DNA of 45,444 nucleotides from Lentimicrobiaceae bacterium (lineage in GTDB: Bacteria; Bacteroidota; Bacteroidia; Bacteroidales; F082): NCBI GenBank assembly GCA_015061365.1, contig SUWS01000018.1:1-45444 (forward strand), given 5' to 3'. This document shows positions 10,381 to 21,140 of this stretch, piece after piece; the first letter of the stretch is position 1; every line of letters starts with the position of its first letter. The translations under genes were made by a program, and so were the position numbers. Below the pieces are notes generated by a model. That model was not told where the DNA came from. It saw only the letters and a program-made list of their open reading frames with translations, and did not search any database.

Positions 10381-11790
10381 TTACATTCTTCCTGAGCGAC
10401 CTTTGATACGACCAGCTTTTGTCAAACCGTCATAGTGACGCATCAAGAGATGACTTTCTATTTGTTGCAATGTATCTAACACAACACCGACGAGGATCAA
10501 CAATGAAGTTCCACCATAGAATTGTGAGAACTGTTGATTTACGCCGAGAAGTGAAACTATAGCTGGCATGATAGCTACTATACCTAAGAACAATGAACCT
10601 GGCAAAGTAATTCTTGAAATAATTTCATCAAAGAATTCCTGAGTTTTCTTACCTGGTTTTACGCCTGGGATGAAACCACCGTTCTTCTTAATATCTTCTG
10701 CCATTTGTGCTGGGTTAATAGTAACAGCTGTGTATAAGTATGTGAAAACGATGATCAAAATAAAGAAAACAAAATTATACCAGAAGCCGTTCATATTGGT
10801 AAATGCCGCCATGAATCCAGACATTGATTCACTTTGTGTGAAACCTGCTATAGTAATAGGTACAAACATGATTGCTTGAGCAAAGATAATTGGCATAACG
10901 CCAGCTGCATTCACTTTGAGTGGAATGTATTGACGAACACCACCGTATTGTTTGTTACCAACAACGCGCTTAGCATATTGTACAGGTATCTTACGAGTAC
11001 CTTGTACCAACATTATTGTCATAATGATAACGAGGACGAGGACTACAATCTCAATCAAGAAGAAGATTGGTCCGCCGTGACCTTGTGAGAAGCGTGAAGC
11101 CACTTCAGCGAACAAGGCGAAAGGTAAACGTGCTATGATACCTATCATAATGATCAATGAGATACCATTACCAATACCTTTGTCTGTAATACGTTCGCCG
11201 AGCCACATGACGAATAATGTACCTGCTATAAGGATGATTACTGATGAAATCCAGAAGAACAATGTTGGTGAGCCGCCTGCTACGAAAGGATAGATAGCTT
11301 CTGATGGGAGTTGAGCACGCAAGTTAGCGATATAACCTGGAGCTTGAACGCCAACGATAATCACTGTCAAGTAGCGAGTAATCTGATTGATTTTACGACG
11401 ACCGCTTTCACCTTCTTTTTGTAAACGTTGGAAATAAGGTATCGCCATACCCAACAGCTGCACGATGATGGAAGCTGTGATATATGGCATGATACCTAAT
11501 GCGAATACTGAAGCGTTAGCGAAAGCACCACCTGAGAACATATTCAACAAACCGAGAAGACCGCTACTGCTTTGGTTTTGCAATTCGGCGAGTTGATTAG
11601 GATCGATTCCTGGGAGAACCACGTAAGAACCGAAACGATAAATTAAGATAATTAATATCGTATAGGTGATACGCTTACGGAGTTCTTCAATTTTAAAGAT
11701 ATTTCGTATGTTTTCTCTGAGTTTCTTGTTCGCCCAAAGAATTGCTGCTATTACTGCACATACTAAAATAACTATTAATAACTCCTTCAT
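10381..11790 (-). CDS. secY: Preprotein translocase subunit SecY, with extra N-terminal hydrophobic segment
   Basis: 469 residues. The channel of the Sec translocon. Core signatures: RITYTILIILIYRFGSYVVLPGI, ALGIMPYITASIIVQLL, KIPVQYA and the plug and later helices. Bacterial SecY usually begins shortly before the IFKIEELRKRI stretch. Here about 22 residues precede it, including a hydrophobic run (LLIVILVCAVIAAILWA). That is enough for an extra membrane segment. No other Met occurs between the first residue and the conserved part, and the purine-rich GAAGAGAT lies just before this ATG. The extension therefore looks real, but this is not proven. Confidence 0.96.
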   Translation of the reverse strand: MKELLIVILVCAVIAAILWANKKLRENIRNIFKIEELRKRITYTILIILIYRFGSYVVLPGIDPNQLAELQNQSSSGLLGLLNMFSGGAFANASVFALGIMPYITASIIVQLLGMAIPYFQRLQKEGESGRRKINQITRYLTVIIVGVQAPGYIANLRAQLPSEAIYPFVAGGSPTLFFWISSVIILIAGTLFVMWLGERITDKGIGNGISLIIMIGIIARLPFALFAEVASRFSQGHGGPIFFLIEIVVLVLVIIMTIMLVQGTRKIPVQYAKRVVGNKQYGGVRQYIPLKVNAAGVMPIIFAQAIMFVPITIAGFTQSESMSGFMAAFTNMNGFWYNFVFFILIIVFTYLYTAVTINPAQMAEDIKKNGGFIPGVKPGKKTQEFFDEIISRITLPGSLFLGIVAIMPAIVSLLGVNQQFSQFYGGTSLLILVGVVLDTLQQIESHLLMRHYDGLTKAGRIKGRSGRM

Positions 11791-11809
11791 ATCTCTTCAG
11801 TTTTATTTA

Positions 11810-12253
11810 TTATATTCTTTCAATTGTTCCACCGGCTTTTGTGATAGCATCCTCTGCGCTCTTTGAGAAAGCGTGAGCTTTAACTGTCATTTGTGCCTGT
11901 AATTCACCATTACCAAGAATCTTAACGAGTTCATTCTTGCCAACGAAACCATTTTCTCTCAGCAATTCTGGAGTGATTTCATTAATACCGCAGTCAGCGA
12001 AATCTTGGAGGATTTCAACATTAACTGGGCGATAGAACTTACGGTTGATATTCTTGAAACCGAATTTAGGGACGAGACGTGCCAATGGCATTTGACCGCC
12101 TTCATAACCGATTTTATGTGAGGTACCAGAGCGTGAGCCTGCGCCTTTATGACCGCGTGTTGAGGTACCACCTCTACCAGAACCTTGTCCACGACCGATT
12201 CTTTTGCGTGTCTTTACTGAGCCTTTGGCTGGTTTAAGATTACTAAGATCCAT
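11810..12253 (-). CDS. rplO: 50S ribosomal protein L15
   Basis: 147 residues. Late-assembly 50S protein. The glycine/arginine-rich N-terminal extension (KTRKRIGRGQGSGRGGTSTRGHKG) and GGQMPLARLVPKFGF are typical. Sits between rpmD and secY. Confidence 0.97.
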   Translation of the reverse strand: MDLSNLKPAKGSVKTRKRIGRGQGSGRGGTSTRGHKGAGSRSGTSHKIGYEGGQMPLARLVPKFGFKNINRKFYRPVNVEILQDFADCGINEITPELLRENGFVGKNELVKILGNGELQAQMTVKAHAFSKSAEDAITKAGGTIERI

Positions 12254-12281
12254 ACTGATTTTTATTTTCTTAGTTCAACAA

Positions 12282-12464
12282 TTAAATTTCTTCTATTTTG
12301 AGAAGGTGTTTTACCTTTTCAACCATACCGGCGATACATGGGTTTTCCATATCGACCTCTACAGATTGGTTCATCTTTCTAAGACGCAAAGCTACTAAAG
12401 TATCTTTTTGATCTTGTGGTCTGCCGATGCCACTTCTAACCTGAGTAATTCTAACTTTTTTCAT
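12282..12464 (-). CDS. rpmD: 50S ribosomal protein L30
   Basis: 60 residues, start at the ATG giving MKKVRITQVRSGIGRPQDQK. An in-frame ATG 14 codons upstream (12506) would overlap rpsE and add non-family residues, so the shorter start is chosen. The 60-residue length and the L30 signature (GRP..QK.TL.ALGL-like RKMNQSV) support this. Ten bases follow the rpsE stop. Confidence 0.96.
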   Translation of the reverse strand: MKKVRITQVRSGIGRPQDQKDTLVALRLRKMNQSVEVDMENPCIAGMVEKVKHLLKIEEI

Positions 12465-12474
12465 TGCTATAAGA

Positions 12475-12993
12475 TTATCCGTTAAACACCACATCCATAT
12501 CAACACCTCTTAATTCTGCTACCATACGAGCGTCACGCATTTGGCTCAACGCTGCGAATGTAGCTTTAACTACTGAGTGAGGGTTTGAAGAACCTTTTGA
12601 CTTAGCCAAGACGTTTTTAACGCCGACGCTTTCCAATACAGCACGCATAGCACCACCTGCGATAACACCAGTACCTGGAGTAGCTGGTTGTACGTAAACG
12701 TAAGCACCGCAGTATTTACCATATTGTTCGTGAGGGAGGGTTCCGTTGATAATTGGAACTTTAATTAAATTTTTCTTTGCATCATCGATACCTTTTGCGA
12801 CAGCGGCTTGAACTTCCTTGGCTTTACCAAGTCCGTAACCTACCACGCCATTTTCGTTGCCGACGACTACAATAGCTGAGAAGCTGAATGTACGTCCACC
12901 TTTGGTAACTTTGGTGACGCGTTGAACGCTAACCAAACGTTCTTTAAACTCGATTTCCGAAGTTTTTACTCTTTTTACGTTGACTTCTGACAT
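12475..12993 (-). CDS. rpsE: 30S ribosomal protein S5
   Basis: 172 residues. Shapes the decoding region and mRNA entry. Double-stranded RNA-binding-like domain with [22 protein letters not shown], then [31 protein letters not shown]. Starts four bases after rplR. Confidence 0.98.
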   Translation of the reverse strand: MSEVNVKRVKTSEIEFKERLVSVQRVTKVTKGGRTFSFSAIVVVGNENGVVGYGLGKAKEVQAAVAKGIDDAKKNLIKVPIINGTLPHEQYGKYCGAYVYVQPATPGTGVIAGGAMRAVLESVGVKNVLAKSKGSSNPHSVVKATFAALSQMRDARMVAELRGVDMDVVFNG

Positions 12994-12997
12994 AGCT

Positions 12998-13357
12998 TTA
13001 GAATTTTAATCCACCATTACGAGCGCCGTCTGCCAAAGACTTAACTCTACCATGATACAAATAACCATTACGATCGAAAACAACTGTTTCAATACCTGCT
13101 GCTTTTGCTTTTTCAGCAATCAAAGCACCAACTTTAGCTGCTTTTTCAATCTTAGTAATTTTTTCTTCTTCGATTCCGTTCTCGCGTGAACTTGCAGCAA
13201 GTAAAGTCTTGCCTGCAAGGTCATCGATTAATTGAACGTAAATTTGTTTGTTGCTTCTGAAGACAGACATTCTTGGACGTTCAGCAGTACCGTTAACGAT
13301 TTTTCTGACGCGTCTCTTGATATTCAATCTTCTTCTTATCTTTTTAACTTTAACCAT
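12998..13357 (-). CDS. rplR: 50S ribosomal protein L18
   Basis: 119 residues. Binds 5S rRNA with L5. Motifs: [45 protein letters not shown] at the C-terminus. The N-terminus is rich in Lys and Arg, as usual. Confidence 0.98.
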   Translation of the reverse strand: MVKVKKIRRRLNIKRRVRKIVNGTAERPRMSVFRSNKQIYVQLIDDLAGKTLLAASSRENGIEEEKITKIEKAAKVGALIAEKAKAAGIETVVFDRNGYLYHGRVKSLADGARNGGLKF

Positions 13358-13390
13358 CTTAATTGCGTTTTTCAGTTATCGATTCAAACA

Positions 13391-13945
13391 TTATTTACCT
13401 GCTGCTTTACCTTGTTTACGTCTCAAGACTTCACCCACGAACTTAATACCTTTACCCTTATATGGTTCTGGTTTACGGAATGAACGAATCTTTGCTGCAA
13501 CTTGACCAAGCAACTGTTTATCGTAAGAACGCAACTTGATGATAGGGTTCTTACCTCTTTCGTTTACTGTTTCAACTTTGATTTCTTCTGGGAACACCAT
13601 TACTATAGTGTGTGAGAAACCGAGTGATAATTCTAATTGTTGACCTTTTGCTTCTGCTTTATAACCAACACCTACAAGTTCTTGTACGAGTTCAAAGCCT
13701 TCTGATACGCCTTTAACCATGTTGAAGAACAATGCGCGGTAAAGACCATGTTTAGCGCCTGCTTTTTCTATGTTAGCTGGTTCTAAAACTACAAAACCGT
13801 CTTCAATTTTTACAATAACATCACCGTGGAAGTCTTGTGACAATTGTCCCAATTTTCCTTTTGCTGTAAAAACGTTATCTTTTACTGATACTTCGACACC
13901 TGCTGGGATAGCGATAGGCATCTTTCCAATTCTTGATAATGACAT
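13391..13945 (-). CDS. rplF: 50S ribosomal protein L6
   Basis: 184 residues. Two repeated RNA-binding domains near the factor-binding site. N-terminal SRIGKMPI.IP and C-terminal SFRKPEPYKGKGI are diagnostic. Spaced 16 bases from rpsH and 33 from rplR. Confidence 0.98.
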   Translation of the reverse strand: MSLSRIGKMPIAIPAGVEVSVKDNVFTAKGKLGQLSQDFHGDVIVKIEDGFVVLEPANIEKAGAKHGLYRALFFNMVKGVSEGFELVQELVGVGYKAEAKGQQLELSLGFSHTIVMVFPEEIKVETVNERGKNPIIKLRSYDKQLLGQVAAKIRSFRKPEPYKGKGIKFVGEVLRRKQGKAAGK

Positions 13946-13961
13946 TGCTATTCTCCTTTCA

Positions 13962-14366
13962 TTAACTTACATAACATAAAACTTCACCACCGATATGAAG
14001 CTTGCGTGCTTCTTTATCTGTCATAATACCTTGAGATGTAGAGATGATTGCTATACCCAAGCCGTTCATCACTCTTGGTAAGTTTTCTGAATCAGCATAT
14101 TTACGTAAACCTGGAGTTGATACTCTTGTGATTGTTGTAATAGCTGGTTGTTTTGTTACAGGATGATATTTCAAAGCAATTTTTATTGTGCCTTGAGGAC
14201 CTTCTTCTTCAAATTTATAGTTAAGGATATAACCTTTTTCGAAAAGAATTTGGGTTATAGCTTTCTTAACGTTTGAAGCAGGTACTTCTACTATTCTATG
14301 TTTAGCATTGACAGCATTACGAACGCGTGTCAAGAAATCTGCTATAGGATCTGTAATCATTGTCAA
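13962..14366 (-). CDS. rpsH: 30S ribosomal protein S8
   Basis: 134 residues. Central-domain 16S rRNA binder. MITDPIADFLTRVRNA at the N-terminus and GIAIISTSQGIMTDKEAR..HIGGE at the C-terminus are diagnostic. In Escherichia coli S8 represses the spc operon by binding within rplE mRNA. Whether that holds here cannot be told by eye. Confidence 0.98.
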   Translation of the reverse strand: MTMITDPIADFLTRVRNAVNAKHRIVEVPASNVKKAITQILFEKGYILNYKFEEEGPQGTIKIALKYHPVTKQPAITTITRVSTPGLRKYADSENLPRVMNGLGIAIISTSQGIMTDKEARKLHIGGEVLCYVS

Positions 14367-14377
14367 ATATTTTTAAA

Positions 14378-14647
14378 TTACCAACTTGCTTTTTTAACAC
14401 CTGGAATTAAACCTTTCAGTGCCATTTCACGGAAGTTGATACGTGAAATGCCGAACTGACGCATATAACCTTTTGGACGTCCGGTAAGCTGACAGCGATT
14501 GTGCAGACGAATAGGAGAAGAGTTCTTAGGAAGTTTTTGGAGACCGATATAATCGCCAGCTTCCTTCAATGCAGCGCGTTTTGCCGCATATTTTTCAACC
14601 ATTTGTGCTCTTTTACGTTCGCGAGCTTTCATTGACTCTTTTGCCAT
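14378..14647 (-). CDS. rpsN: 30S ribosomal protein S14, long zinc-free form
   Basis: 89 residues. This is the long C- form rather than the 61-residue zinc-binding form: only one Cys is present (NRCQLTGRP). [18 protein letters not shown] is the family signature. Three bases separate it from rplE. Confidence 0.97.
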   Translation of the reverse strand: MAKESMKARERKRAQMVEKYAAKRAALKEAGDYIGLQKLPKNSSPIRLHNRCQLTGRPKGYMRQFGISRINFREMALKGLIPGVKKASW

Positions 14648-14650
14648 ACC

Positions 14651-15211
14651 TTACTGTTTTTTCTGATTTTTAAATGGAAGACCAAATTGTTTCAACAAGG
14701 CCATTGCTTCCTTGTCGGTTCTAGCTGATGTTACAAAGGTTATATCCATACCATTGAGACGTGCTATTTTATCCATATCAATCTCTGGGAAAATGATTTG
14801 TTCTGTAACGCCGAAGCTGTAGTTTCCGCGTCCGTCAAAACCTTTGTCATTGATACCTCTAAAGTCGCGTACACGTGGTAAAGCAACAGCGACAAGGCGT
14901 TCGAGGAATTCGTACATTCTGTCACCACGCAATGTTACACGTACACCGATTGGGTTTCCGCGACGCAATTTGAAGTTTGAAACGTCGCATTTAGAAATAG
15001 TCGGAACGGCTTTCTGTCCGGTGATAGCTGTCATTTCTTCTACACCATGGTCAATCAGTTTTTTGTCGGCCAATGCTGCGCCGATACCCTGATTGAGTGA
15101 AATTTTCAAAAGCCGTGGAACCTGCATCACAGTTTTATACTGGAATTCTTTCATCAATGCAGGCACGATTTCACTCTTATACTGTTCTCTGAATTTAGGT
15201 TGATAATTCAT
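14651..15211 (-). CDS. rplE: 50S ribosomal protein L5
   Basis: 186 residues. Central 5S rRNA-binding protein. [23 protein letters not shown] and [18 protein letters not shown] are typical. The start codon shares one base with the rplX stop (TAATG), so the two are translationally coupled. Confidence 0.98.
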   Translation of the reverse strand: MNYQPKFREQYKSEIVPALMKEFQYKTVMQVPRLLKISLNQGIGAALADKKLIDHGVEEMTAITGQKAVPTISKCDVSNFKLRRGNPIGVRVTLRGDRMYEFLERLVAVALPRVRDFRGINDKGFDGRGNYSFGVTEQIIFPEIDMDKIARLNGMDITFVTSARTDKEAMALLKQFGLPFKNQKKQ

Positions 15212-15528
15212 TATTTTATCTCCTCACCTGTTTTTTTAGAATAACGGATTGATTTACCATTTTCGTCTTTCTTACGACCTATACGGCCTGGCTTTCCGTT
15301 TTTGTCACAAACCATAAGATTTGAGATATGAACGCCAGCCTCTTGTTTTACGATACCACCTTTAGGATTCTCTGTGCTTGGACGAGCATGCTTAGAGACC
15401 AAATTGACACCTTCTACTATAGCTCTTTGTTTTTCAACGTCAACGCTAAGAACTGTGCCTTTTTTTCCTTTTTGGGTTCCAGAGATAACTACTACGTTAT
15501 CACCTTTCTTTAAATGTAATTTACTCAT
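15211..15528 (-). CDS. rplX: 50S ribosomal protein L24
   Basis: 105 residues. KOW-domain assembly initiator ([18 protein letters not shown], ...VEGVNLV.KH). The C-terminal KIRY-like part contains [15 protein letters not shown]. Stop overlaps the rplE start by one base. Confidence 0.97.
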   Translation of the reverse strand: MSKLHLKKGDNVVVISGTQKGKKGTVLSVDVEKQRAIVEGVNLVSKHARPSTENPKGGIVKQEAGVHISNLMVCDKNGKPGRIGRKKDENGKSIRYSKKTGEEIK

Positions 15529-15547
15529 AACTTGTCCCTTTCTTTAA

Positions 15548-15916
15548 TTAAAGTACCTCAGGTGCAAGAGATACGATCTTCATATACTGTTTCTCACGCA
15601 ACTCTCTGGCTACAGGACCAAAGATACGAGTTCCCATCATTTCGCCTGCGTTGTTTAACAATACGCATGCGTTATCGTCGAAACGAATGTATGAGCCGTC
15701 AGCACGACGAATTTCTTTCTTTGTACGAACTACGACAGCTTTAACAACAGCACCTTTTTTCACGTTACCGCCTGGGGTAGCGTCTTTCACTGTTACTACT
15801 ATCACGTCGCCAATGCCGGCATAACGTTTCTTTGTACCGCCTAAAACTCTGATGCAGAGAACTTCTCTTGCACCACTGTTATCGGCAACTGCAAGTCTTG
15901 ATTCTTGTTGTAACAT
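15548..15916 (-). CDS. rplN: 50S ribosomal protein L14
   Basis: 122 residues. Intersubunit-bridge protein. Opens [22 protein letters not shown], with [26 protein letters not shown] and the terminal [10 protein letters not shown]. Its start shares one base with the rpsQ stop. Confidence 0.98.
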   Translation of the reverse strand: MLQQESRLAVADNSGAREVLCIRVLGGTKKRYAGIGDVIVVTVKDATPGGNVKKGAVVKAVVVRTKKEIRRADGSYIRFDDNACVLLNNAGEMMGTRIFGPVARELREKQYMKIVSLAPEVL

Positions 15917-16170
15917 TACTTAGCCCTTTCTATTATTTCAACGAGTCTCCAACGTTTATTCTTACTTAACGGACGAGTTTCCATGATGCGTACGGTATCA
16001 CCTATATTGCATTCATTTTTCTCATCGTGTGCCATGAAACGTGTAGAATTCTTAACGAATTTACCGTAAATAGGGTGTTTTGTACGACGTTCAATAACAA
16101 CGACTATGGTTTTATCCATTTTGTTGCTAGCAACAACGCCTATTCTCTCTTTTCTAAGATTTCTTTCCAT
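15916..16170 (-). CDS. rpsQ: 30S ribosomal protein S17
   Basis: 84 residues. OB-fold 16S rRNA binder. [42 protein letters not shown] and [14 protein letters not shown] are diagnostic. Confidence 0.98.
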   Translation of the reverse strand: MERNLRKERIGVVASNKMDKTIVVVIERRTKHPIYGKFVKNSTRFMAHDEKNECNIGDTVRIMETRPLSKNKRWRLVEIIERAK

Positions 16171-16190
16171 GATAATTCCTTTCGTCGTTA

Positions 16191-16403
16191 TTATTTATTG
16201 TCATTTTTATTTTCCATCATCTCACGTTTTCTGAGTTCTGTCATCATACGTGCGATTTCTTTGCGACAAGCGCCTAACTTATGTGGATTGTCTAATGGAG
16301 AAACTGCATGGTTGAGCTTCATCTTAACGTATTCTAAACGACGCTCTTCGATGCGTTCCATCAAATCAGCTGTGCTTAATTCATTGATAGCTTCTTTTTT
16401 CAT
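16191..16403 (-). CDS. rpmC: 50S ribosomal protein L29
   Basis: 70 residues. Small two-helix protein by the exit tunnel. The start [14 protein letters not shown] and the [20 protein letters not shown] region match the family. Confidence 0.96.
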   Translation of the reverse strand: MKKEAINELSTADLMERIEERRLEYVKMKLNHAVSPLDNPHKLGACRKEIARMMTELRKREMMENKNDNK

Positions 16404-16421
16404 AGTGCTTGTTCCTTCTTA

Positions 16422-16841
16422 TTATTCAACATAATCTCTTCTTACAACGAATTTTGTTGTAACAGGTAACTTTTGAGCGGCTAAACGCATAGCTTCTTTA
16501 GCGATTGCTAATGGCACGCCTTCAGCTTCGAAAAGCATGTGTCCAGGATATACGCGAGCTGCAAAGTATTCAACATCTCCCTTACCTTTACCCATACGAA
16601 CATCTTGTGGCTTCTTGGTGATAGGTTTGTCAGGGAATATTCTGATCCAAATTTGTCCCTCACGTTTCATATAACGAGTAACAGCTTGACGTGCAGCCTC
16701 TATTTGACGTGCTGTGATCAATGCGTCCTCCATTGATTTTATTCCGAAAGTTCCGAATGCAAGTTCGTGTCCGCGGTGTGCGATACCTTTTATCTTGCTC
16801 TTCTGAGGTCTTCTGAATCTTGTTCTTTTAGGTTGTAACAT
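16422..16841 (-). CDS. rplP: 50S ribosomal protein L16
   Basis: 139 residues. Organises the A-site region of the 50[22 protein letters not shown], the [12 protein letters not shown] loop and ALRLAA.KLP-like C-terminus ([16 protein letters not shown]) are present. Confidence 0.98.
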   Translation of the reverse strand: MLQPKRTRFRRPQKSKIKGIAHRGHELAFGTFGIKSMEDALITARQIEAARQAVTRYMKREGQIWIRIFPDKPITKKPQDVRMGKGKGDVEYFAARVYPGHMLFEAEGVPLAIAKEAMRLAAQKLPVTTKFVVRRDYVE

Positions 16842-16865
16842 CGTTTATAGATTTTTTATTTACTC

Positions 16866-17600
16866 TTACTTATTGCTACTATTACGTTTATTACGACGTG
16901 GAGCTCCTCCGTTTTGCTTTGGTGCTGATTGTTTCTTATTGGCACTTGCAATTGAGGTTGGTACTAACTCAGGTTTACCATAGATCTCACCTTTGCAGAT
17001 CCATACTTTGATACCGATACGTCCGTATGTTGTATGTGCTTCAACTAACGAGTAATCGATGTCAGCACGGAGTGTGTGCAATGGAATACGACCTTCTTTG
17101 TAAGTTTCTTGACGTGCCATTTCTGCGCCGCCAACACGACCTGATGCCATGATTTTGATACCTTCTGCTCCGATACGCATAGTTCCTGACACAGCTGTCT
17201 TGATAGCACGACGGAATGATACGCGGCCTTCAATTTGTTTAGCGATTGTGCTAGCTACTATATAAGCATCGAGTTCAGGTCTTTTAATCTCACTGATATT
17301 GATTTGGACTTCTTTTCCAGTGAGTTTCTTCAATTCTTCTTTTAACTTATCTACTTCTTGACCTCCTCTACCTATGATCATGCCCGGACGAGCTGTGAAG
17401 ATAGTTACGGTCACGAGTTTAAGTGAACGTTCGATAGCGATCTTTGAGATACCTGCTTTGCCGAGACGTGCGTTCAAATATTTACGAATCTTATCGTCTT
17501 CTACAAGTTTCTTAGAGAAATCTCTACCGCCATACCAATTGGAATCCCATCCTTTGATGATTCCTAATCTAAGACCTATTGGATTTGTTTTTTGTCCCAT
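16866..17600 (-). CDS. rpsC: 30S ribosomal protein S3
   Basis: 244 residues. KH domain ([20 protein letters not shown]) plus the C-terminal S3 domain; part of the mRNA entry tunnel. A basic, Asn/Ser-rich tail of ~30 residues follows the conserved fold. [14 protein letters not shown] start is standard. Confidence 0.98.
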   Translation of the reverse strand: MGQKTNPIGLRLGIIKGWDSNWYGGRDFSKKLVEDDKIRKYLNARLGKAGISKIAIERSLKLVTVTIFTARPGMIIGRGGQEVDKLKEELKKLTGKEVQINISEIKRPELDAYIVASTIAKQIEGRVSFRRAIKTAVSGTMRIGAEGIKIMASGRVGGAEMARQETYKEGRIPLHTLRADIDYSLVEAHTTYGRIGIKVWICKGEIYGKPELVPTSIASANKKQSAPKQNGGAPRRNKRNSSNK

Positions 17601-17619
17601 TGTAAACTCTAATTAATTT

Positions 17620-18048
17620 TTATTCTTCTACTTTTGCCTCGACGTTTGCGTCTGCAATTCTACTGTCGACAACTATTGTGATATGGTTTGAACGTTTGCG
17701 GATGCGGTGTGCTCTTCCCTGTGGTGCAGGTTGGATACGTTTCAATGTGCGACCTTCATCTACAAATACTTCTTTTACATATAAGTTAGCGTCTTCGATA
17801 CGTTTTCCTTCATTTTTAGCTTCCCAGTTTGCTATTGCCGAACGAAGTAATTTATACATCGGTTTTGCAGCGGCTTTGGGTGAGTACATCAAGGCGTGCA
17901 GTGCAAGTTCCACTTTCATTCCTCTTATCATGTCAGCAACTAAACGCATCTTACGAGGCGATGTAGGCACGTCATTCAATTTTGCGAAAGCAACTTGTTT
18001 ACGTGCTGCTTTTATAGCTTCTGCTCTATTATGTTTTCTTGCTCCCAT
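17620..18048 (-). CDS. rplV: 50S ribosomal protein L22
   Basis: 142 residues. Lines the exit tunnel. Contains the [20 protein letters not shown] segment and the hairpin near [20 protein letters not shown]. The short acidic tail (ANVEAKVEE) lies beyond the usual fold. Confidence 0.98.
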   Translation of the reverse strand: MGARKHNRAEAIKAARKQVAFAKLNDVPTSPRKMRLVADMIRGMKVELALHALMYSPKAAAKPMYKLLRSAIANWEAKNEGKRIEDANLYVKEVFVDEGRTLKRIQPAPQGRAHRIRKRSNHITIVVDSRIADANVEAKVEE

Positions 18049-18063
18049 ACTATTCTTTATTTA

Positions 18064-18330
18064 TCATTTTTTATTTCCGGCGTGACCTCTGAAGATACGT
18101 GTTGGAGCAAATTCTCCTAACTTGTGGCCTACCATGTTTTCTGTTACGTAAACAGGGATGAATTTATTGCCGTTATGTACAGCTATTGTCTGACCTACGA
18201 AATCTGGTGAAATCATTGAAGCTCTCGACCAGGTCTTAATGACGGTCTTCTTACCTGTTGCTACATTATCCAAAACTCTTTTCTCAAGTTTATAGTGGAT
18301 ATATGGTCCTTTTTTAAGTGAGCGACTCAT
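18064..18330 (-). CDS. rpsS: 30S ribosomal protein S19
   Basis: 88 residues. Head protein with S13. [30 protein letters not shown] and [12 protein letters not shown] are diagnostic. Confidence 0.98.
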   Translation of the reverse strand: MSRSLKKGPYIHYKLEKRVLDNVATGKKTVIKTWSRASMISPDFVGQTIAVHNGNKFIPVYVTENMVGHKLGEFAPTRIFRGHAGNKK

Positions 18331-18354
18331 TTTATTGTTAATTTACCTGGTTAA

Positions 18355-19179
18355 TTACTTCTTTCTTCTTTCAATAATGTATCTGTTAGATGCATTCTTC
18401 AATGCGCGAGTCTTATAACCCTTAGCTGGCATACCCTTACGGCTACGTGGGATACCACCTGAAGCGCGGCCTTCACCACCACCCATCGGGTGATCTACTG
18501 GGTTCATAACAACACCACGAACGCGTGGACGACGGCCTAACCAACGGCTACGACCTGCCTTACCTGATTTCTCAAGGTTGTGTTCTACGTTTGATACTGT
18601 ACCGATAGTAGCTTTACATGCTTGGAGGATGAGACGTGTTTCGCCTGAAGGCATTCTCAAGATCGCATATTTACCATCACGTGACATCAATTGTGCGTAT
18701 GCACCTGCGCTACGTGCCATCTTGGCACCTTGTCCTGGACGTAATTCAATGTTGTGTACGATTGTACCGAATGGAACGTCGCTTAAGAACATTGTGTTTC
18801 CTACGTTTGGTGTAGCTTCCTTACCTGACATGATTGTCTGACCAACCTTCAAGCCTTGTGGTGCTATGATGTAACGTTTTTCGCCGTCTGCATAACATAC
18901 GAGAGCGATACGTGCTGTACGGTTTGGATCGTATTCAATAGTCTTTACTACTGCTGGAATACCGTCTTTATCACGTTTGAAGTCAATTATTCTATATTTT
19001 TGTTTATGTCCACCACCAATATTGCGGACTGTCATTTTACCTGTGTGGTTACGTCCACCGGTGCTTTTCTTTGTAGCAAGCAATGACTTCTCTGGCTTGC
19101 TTGTTGTGATTTCGTCAAATGCGCTAATAATTTTGAAGCGCTGACCCGGTGTCGTTGGTTTATATTTCTTTAAAGCCAT
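18355..19179 (-). CDS. rplB: 50S ribosomal protein L2
   Basis: 274 residues, normal length. Needed for subunit joining and the peptidyl-transferase region. [18 protein letters not shown] and the C-terminal [15 protein letters not shown] stretch with the conserved histidine are present. Two bases from rplW. Confidence 0.98.
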   Translation of the reverse strand: MALKKYKPTTPGQRFKIISAFDEITTSKPEKSLLATKKSTGGRNHTGKMTVRNIGGGHKQKYRIIDFKRDKDGIPAVVKTIEYDPNRTARIALVCYADGEKRYIIAPQGLKVGQTIMSGKEATPNVGNTMFLSDVPFGTIVHNIELRPGQGAKMARSAGAYAQLMSRDGKYAILRMPSGETRLILQACKATIGTVSNVEHNLEKSGKAGRSRWLGRRPRVRGVVMNPVDHPMGGGEGRASGGIPRSRKGMPAKGYKTRALKNASNRYIIERRKK

Positions 19180-19181
19180 TT

Positions 19182-19472
19182 TTAAATATTGCTAAAAAAG
19201 TCAATAGTTTCACCTTTTGCTAATGTCACGATAGCTTTCTTGAAAGCATCTCTTCTACCGCTGATAATACCAGTCTTTGTATAACGTGACTTAAGCTTTC
19301 CTTCATAATTAATAGTGTTGACTGATTCCACTTGTACACCATAAAGGTCTTGGACAGCCTGTTTGATTTGCAGTTTATTTGCACGTTTGTCAACAATGAA
19401 TGCATATTTGTTAAGCTTTTCGCTTATCGCAGTCATTTTCTCTGTTATTACAGGTTTCTTAATGATAATCAT
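19182..19472 (-). CDS. rplW: 50S ribosomal protein L23
   Basis: 96 residues. Exit-tunnel docking site for trigger factor and [38 protein letters not shown] match the family. Confidence 0.97.
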   Translation of the reverse strand: MIIIKKPVITEKMTAISEKLNKYAFIVDKRANKLQIKQAVQDLYGVQVESVNTINYEGKLKSRYTKTGIISGRRDAFKKAIVTLAKGETIDFFSNI

Positions 19473-19495
19473 CGTTTCAAATTTTTTAAGGTTAA

Positions 19496-20122
19496 TTATC
19501 CAAGAATTTCTTCAATTTGTGGTAATGAACTCTCCAAGATGAAAATCTTCTTGGCATTGAGAATATCATAAGTGTTGAGGTTACGAGCAAGTGTGACTTG
19601 AGTGCGTTGAATGTTTCTTGCTGACATGACAACATTGTTATCTACAGCTGGGAATACAAACAAGTTCTTGCCACCATTCACTTTAAGGTTGTTCAAAACT
19701 TCAACCATCTTCTTTGTCTTGATGCTTTCAAATGTGAAGTCTTCTAAGATTGCAATCTCTGCATCTCTCATCTTGTATGTCAATGCTGATCTACGGGCGA
19801 GAAGTCTGACCTTCTTGTTTAATTTGAAACCGTAGTCGCGTGGTTGTGGTCCGAATACACGGCCGCCGCCTCTTAATACTGGTGAGTTAATGTCACCACG
19901 ACGTGCACCACCTGTTCCTTTTTGACGGATCAACTTACGTGTACTTCCAGCAATCTCGCTACGAGTTTTTGCCTTGTGTGTACCTTGACGTTGATTAGCT
20001 CTGATCAAATTTACGTCTAAGTAAATGCAATGATCGTTTGGCTCTATTCCGTAGATATTTTCGTTCAACTGAACTTTGCGTCCTGTTGATTCACCGGTAA
20101 TCTTTAAAACTTCTAACTCCAT
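19496..20122 (-). CDS. rplD: 50S ribosomal protein L4
   Basis: 208 residues. Globular domain plus the tunnel loop ([29 protein letters not shown]). In enterobacteria L4 also represses the S10 operon. The start overlaps the end of rplC by 10 bases. Confidence 0.97.
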   Translation of the reverse strand: MELEVLKITGESTGRKVQLNENIYGIEPNDHCIYLDVNLIRANQRQGTHKAKTRSEIAGSTRKLIRQKGTGGARRGDINSPVLRGGGRVFGPQPRDYGFKLNKKVRLLARRSALTYKMRDAEIAILEDFTFESIKTKKMVEVLNNLKVNGGKNLFVFPAVDNNVVMSARNIQRTQVTLARNLNTYDILNAKKIFILESSLPQIEEILG

Positions 20123-20742
20123 CTCTCTATTTTTAAATATCCGTTTTTAGATCCTGGTACTGAACCTTTAACAACTAACAAATTCTTTTCGGGAACGATT
20201 TTCATGATTTGAAGGTTGATAGCCTTCACTGTGCGGTTACCCATGTGACCACCCATTCTCAAGCCTTTGAAAACTCTTGATGGATATGCACAAGCTCCGA
20301 TTGAACCCGGTTTTCTCAAACGGTTGTGTTGACCGTGAGTTGCTTGACCAACGCCATTAAAGTTATAGCGTTTTACTACACCTTGGAAGCCCTTACCTTT
20401 GCTGACACCTGTTACGTCAACAAATTCGCCTTCCATAAATACATCGACGGTAATTGTTTCACCGAGGCTCTTTCTGTGGCCTTCTTCGAAACGTGAAAAT
20501 TCACGAACTAACTTCTTAGGCGTTGTGCCAGCTTTTTCAAAATGTTTTTGTAAAGCCTTTGGTGTGTTCTTCACCTTTCTCTCATCAAACGCCATTTGGA
20601 TAGCATCGTAACCGTCCTTTTCTTTTGTCTTAACTTGGGTGACTACGCAAGGACCTGCTTCAACGACTGTTACCGGAATGTTTCTTCCACTCTCGTCGTA
20701 AATGCTGGTCATCCCAATCTTTTTTCCTAGTATTCCTGACAT
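20113..20742 (-). CDS. rplC: 50S ribosomal protein L3
   Basis: 209 residues. Near the peptidyl-transferase centre. [18 protein letters not shown] at the start and [20 protein letters not shown] are diagnostic. Confidence 0.97.
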   Translation of the reverse strand: MSGILGKKIGMTSIYDESGRNIPVTVVEAGPCVVTQVKTKEKDGYDAIQMAFDERKVKNTPKALQKHFEKAGTTPKKLVREFSRFEEGHRKSLGETITVDVFMEGEFVDVTGVSKGKGFQGVVKRYNFNGVGQATHGQHNRLRKPGSIGACAYPSRVFKGLRMGGHMGNRTVKAINLQIMKIVPEKNLLVVKGSVPGSKNGYLKIERWS

Positions 20743-20774
20743 GCTACGCTTTTAATTACTAGATAGTTTTACAA

Positions 20775-21080
20775 TTATAATTTAATTTCTACTTCTACAC
20801 CGCTTGGTAATTCTAACTTCATCAAAGCATCGATAGTTTGTGATGTTGAGTTATATATGTCAAGCAAACGCTTGTATGATGATAACTCAAATTGTTCTCT
20901 CGATTTCTTGTGTACGAAGGTCGAACGCAATACTGTGTAAATTTTCTTGTCTGTCGGCAATGGTATTGGACCGCTGACAACAGCTCCAGTCAATTTGATA
21001 GTCTTCACAATCTTCTCAGCTGACTTGTCAACCAAGTTGTGATCATGAGATTTTAACTTAATTCTAATTCTTTGACTCAT
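20775..21080 (-). CDS. rpsJ: 30S ribosomal protein S10
   Basis: 101 residues. Head protein that also serves transcription antitermination with Nus[25 protein letters not shown] and the C-terminal [11 protein letters not shown] are standard. It follows fusA by 60 bases with no terminator, so the str and S10 sections are fused and no tuf gene lies between them. Confidence 0.98.
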   Translation of the reverse strand: MSQRIRIKLKSHDHNLVDKSAEKIVKTIKLTGAVVSGPIPLPTDKKIYTVLRSTFVHKKSREQFELSSYKRLLDIYNSTSQTIDALMKLELPSGVEVEIKL

Positions 21081-21140
21081 AAGAATTTGTTGTTAATGTT
21101 TTATTTTTTAATTCTAATTTTTTCTTGTCATTACTTCTTA

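Noticed and set aside
12465-12506. Upstream start of rpmD
   Set aside because: It overlaps rpsE and adds 14 residues not typical of L30.
16027-16434. A 135-codon plus-strand frame across rpsQ and rpmC
   Set aside because: It is antisense to two certain ribosomal genes; its length reflects codon bias on the other strand.
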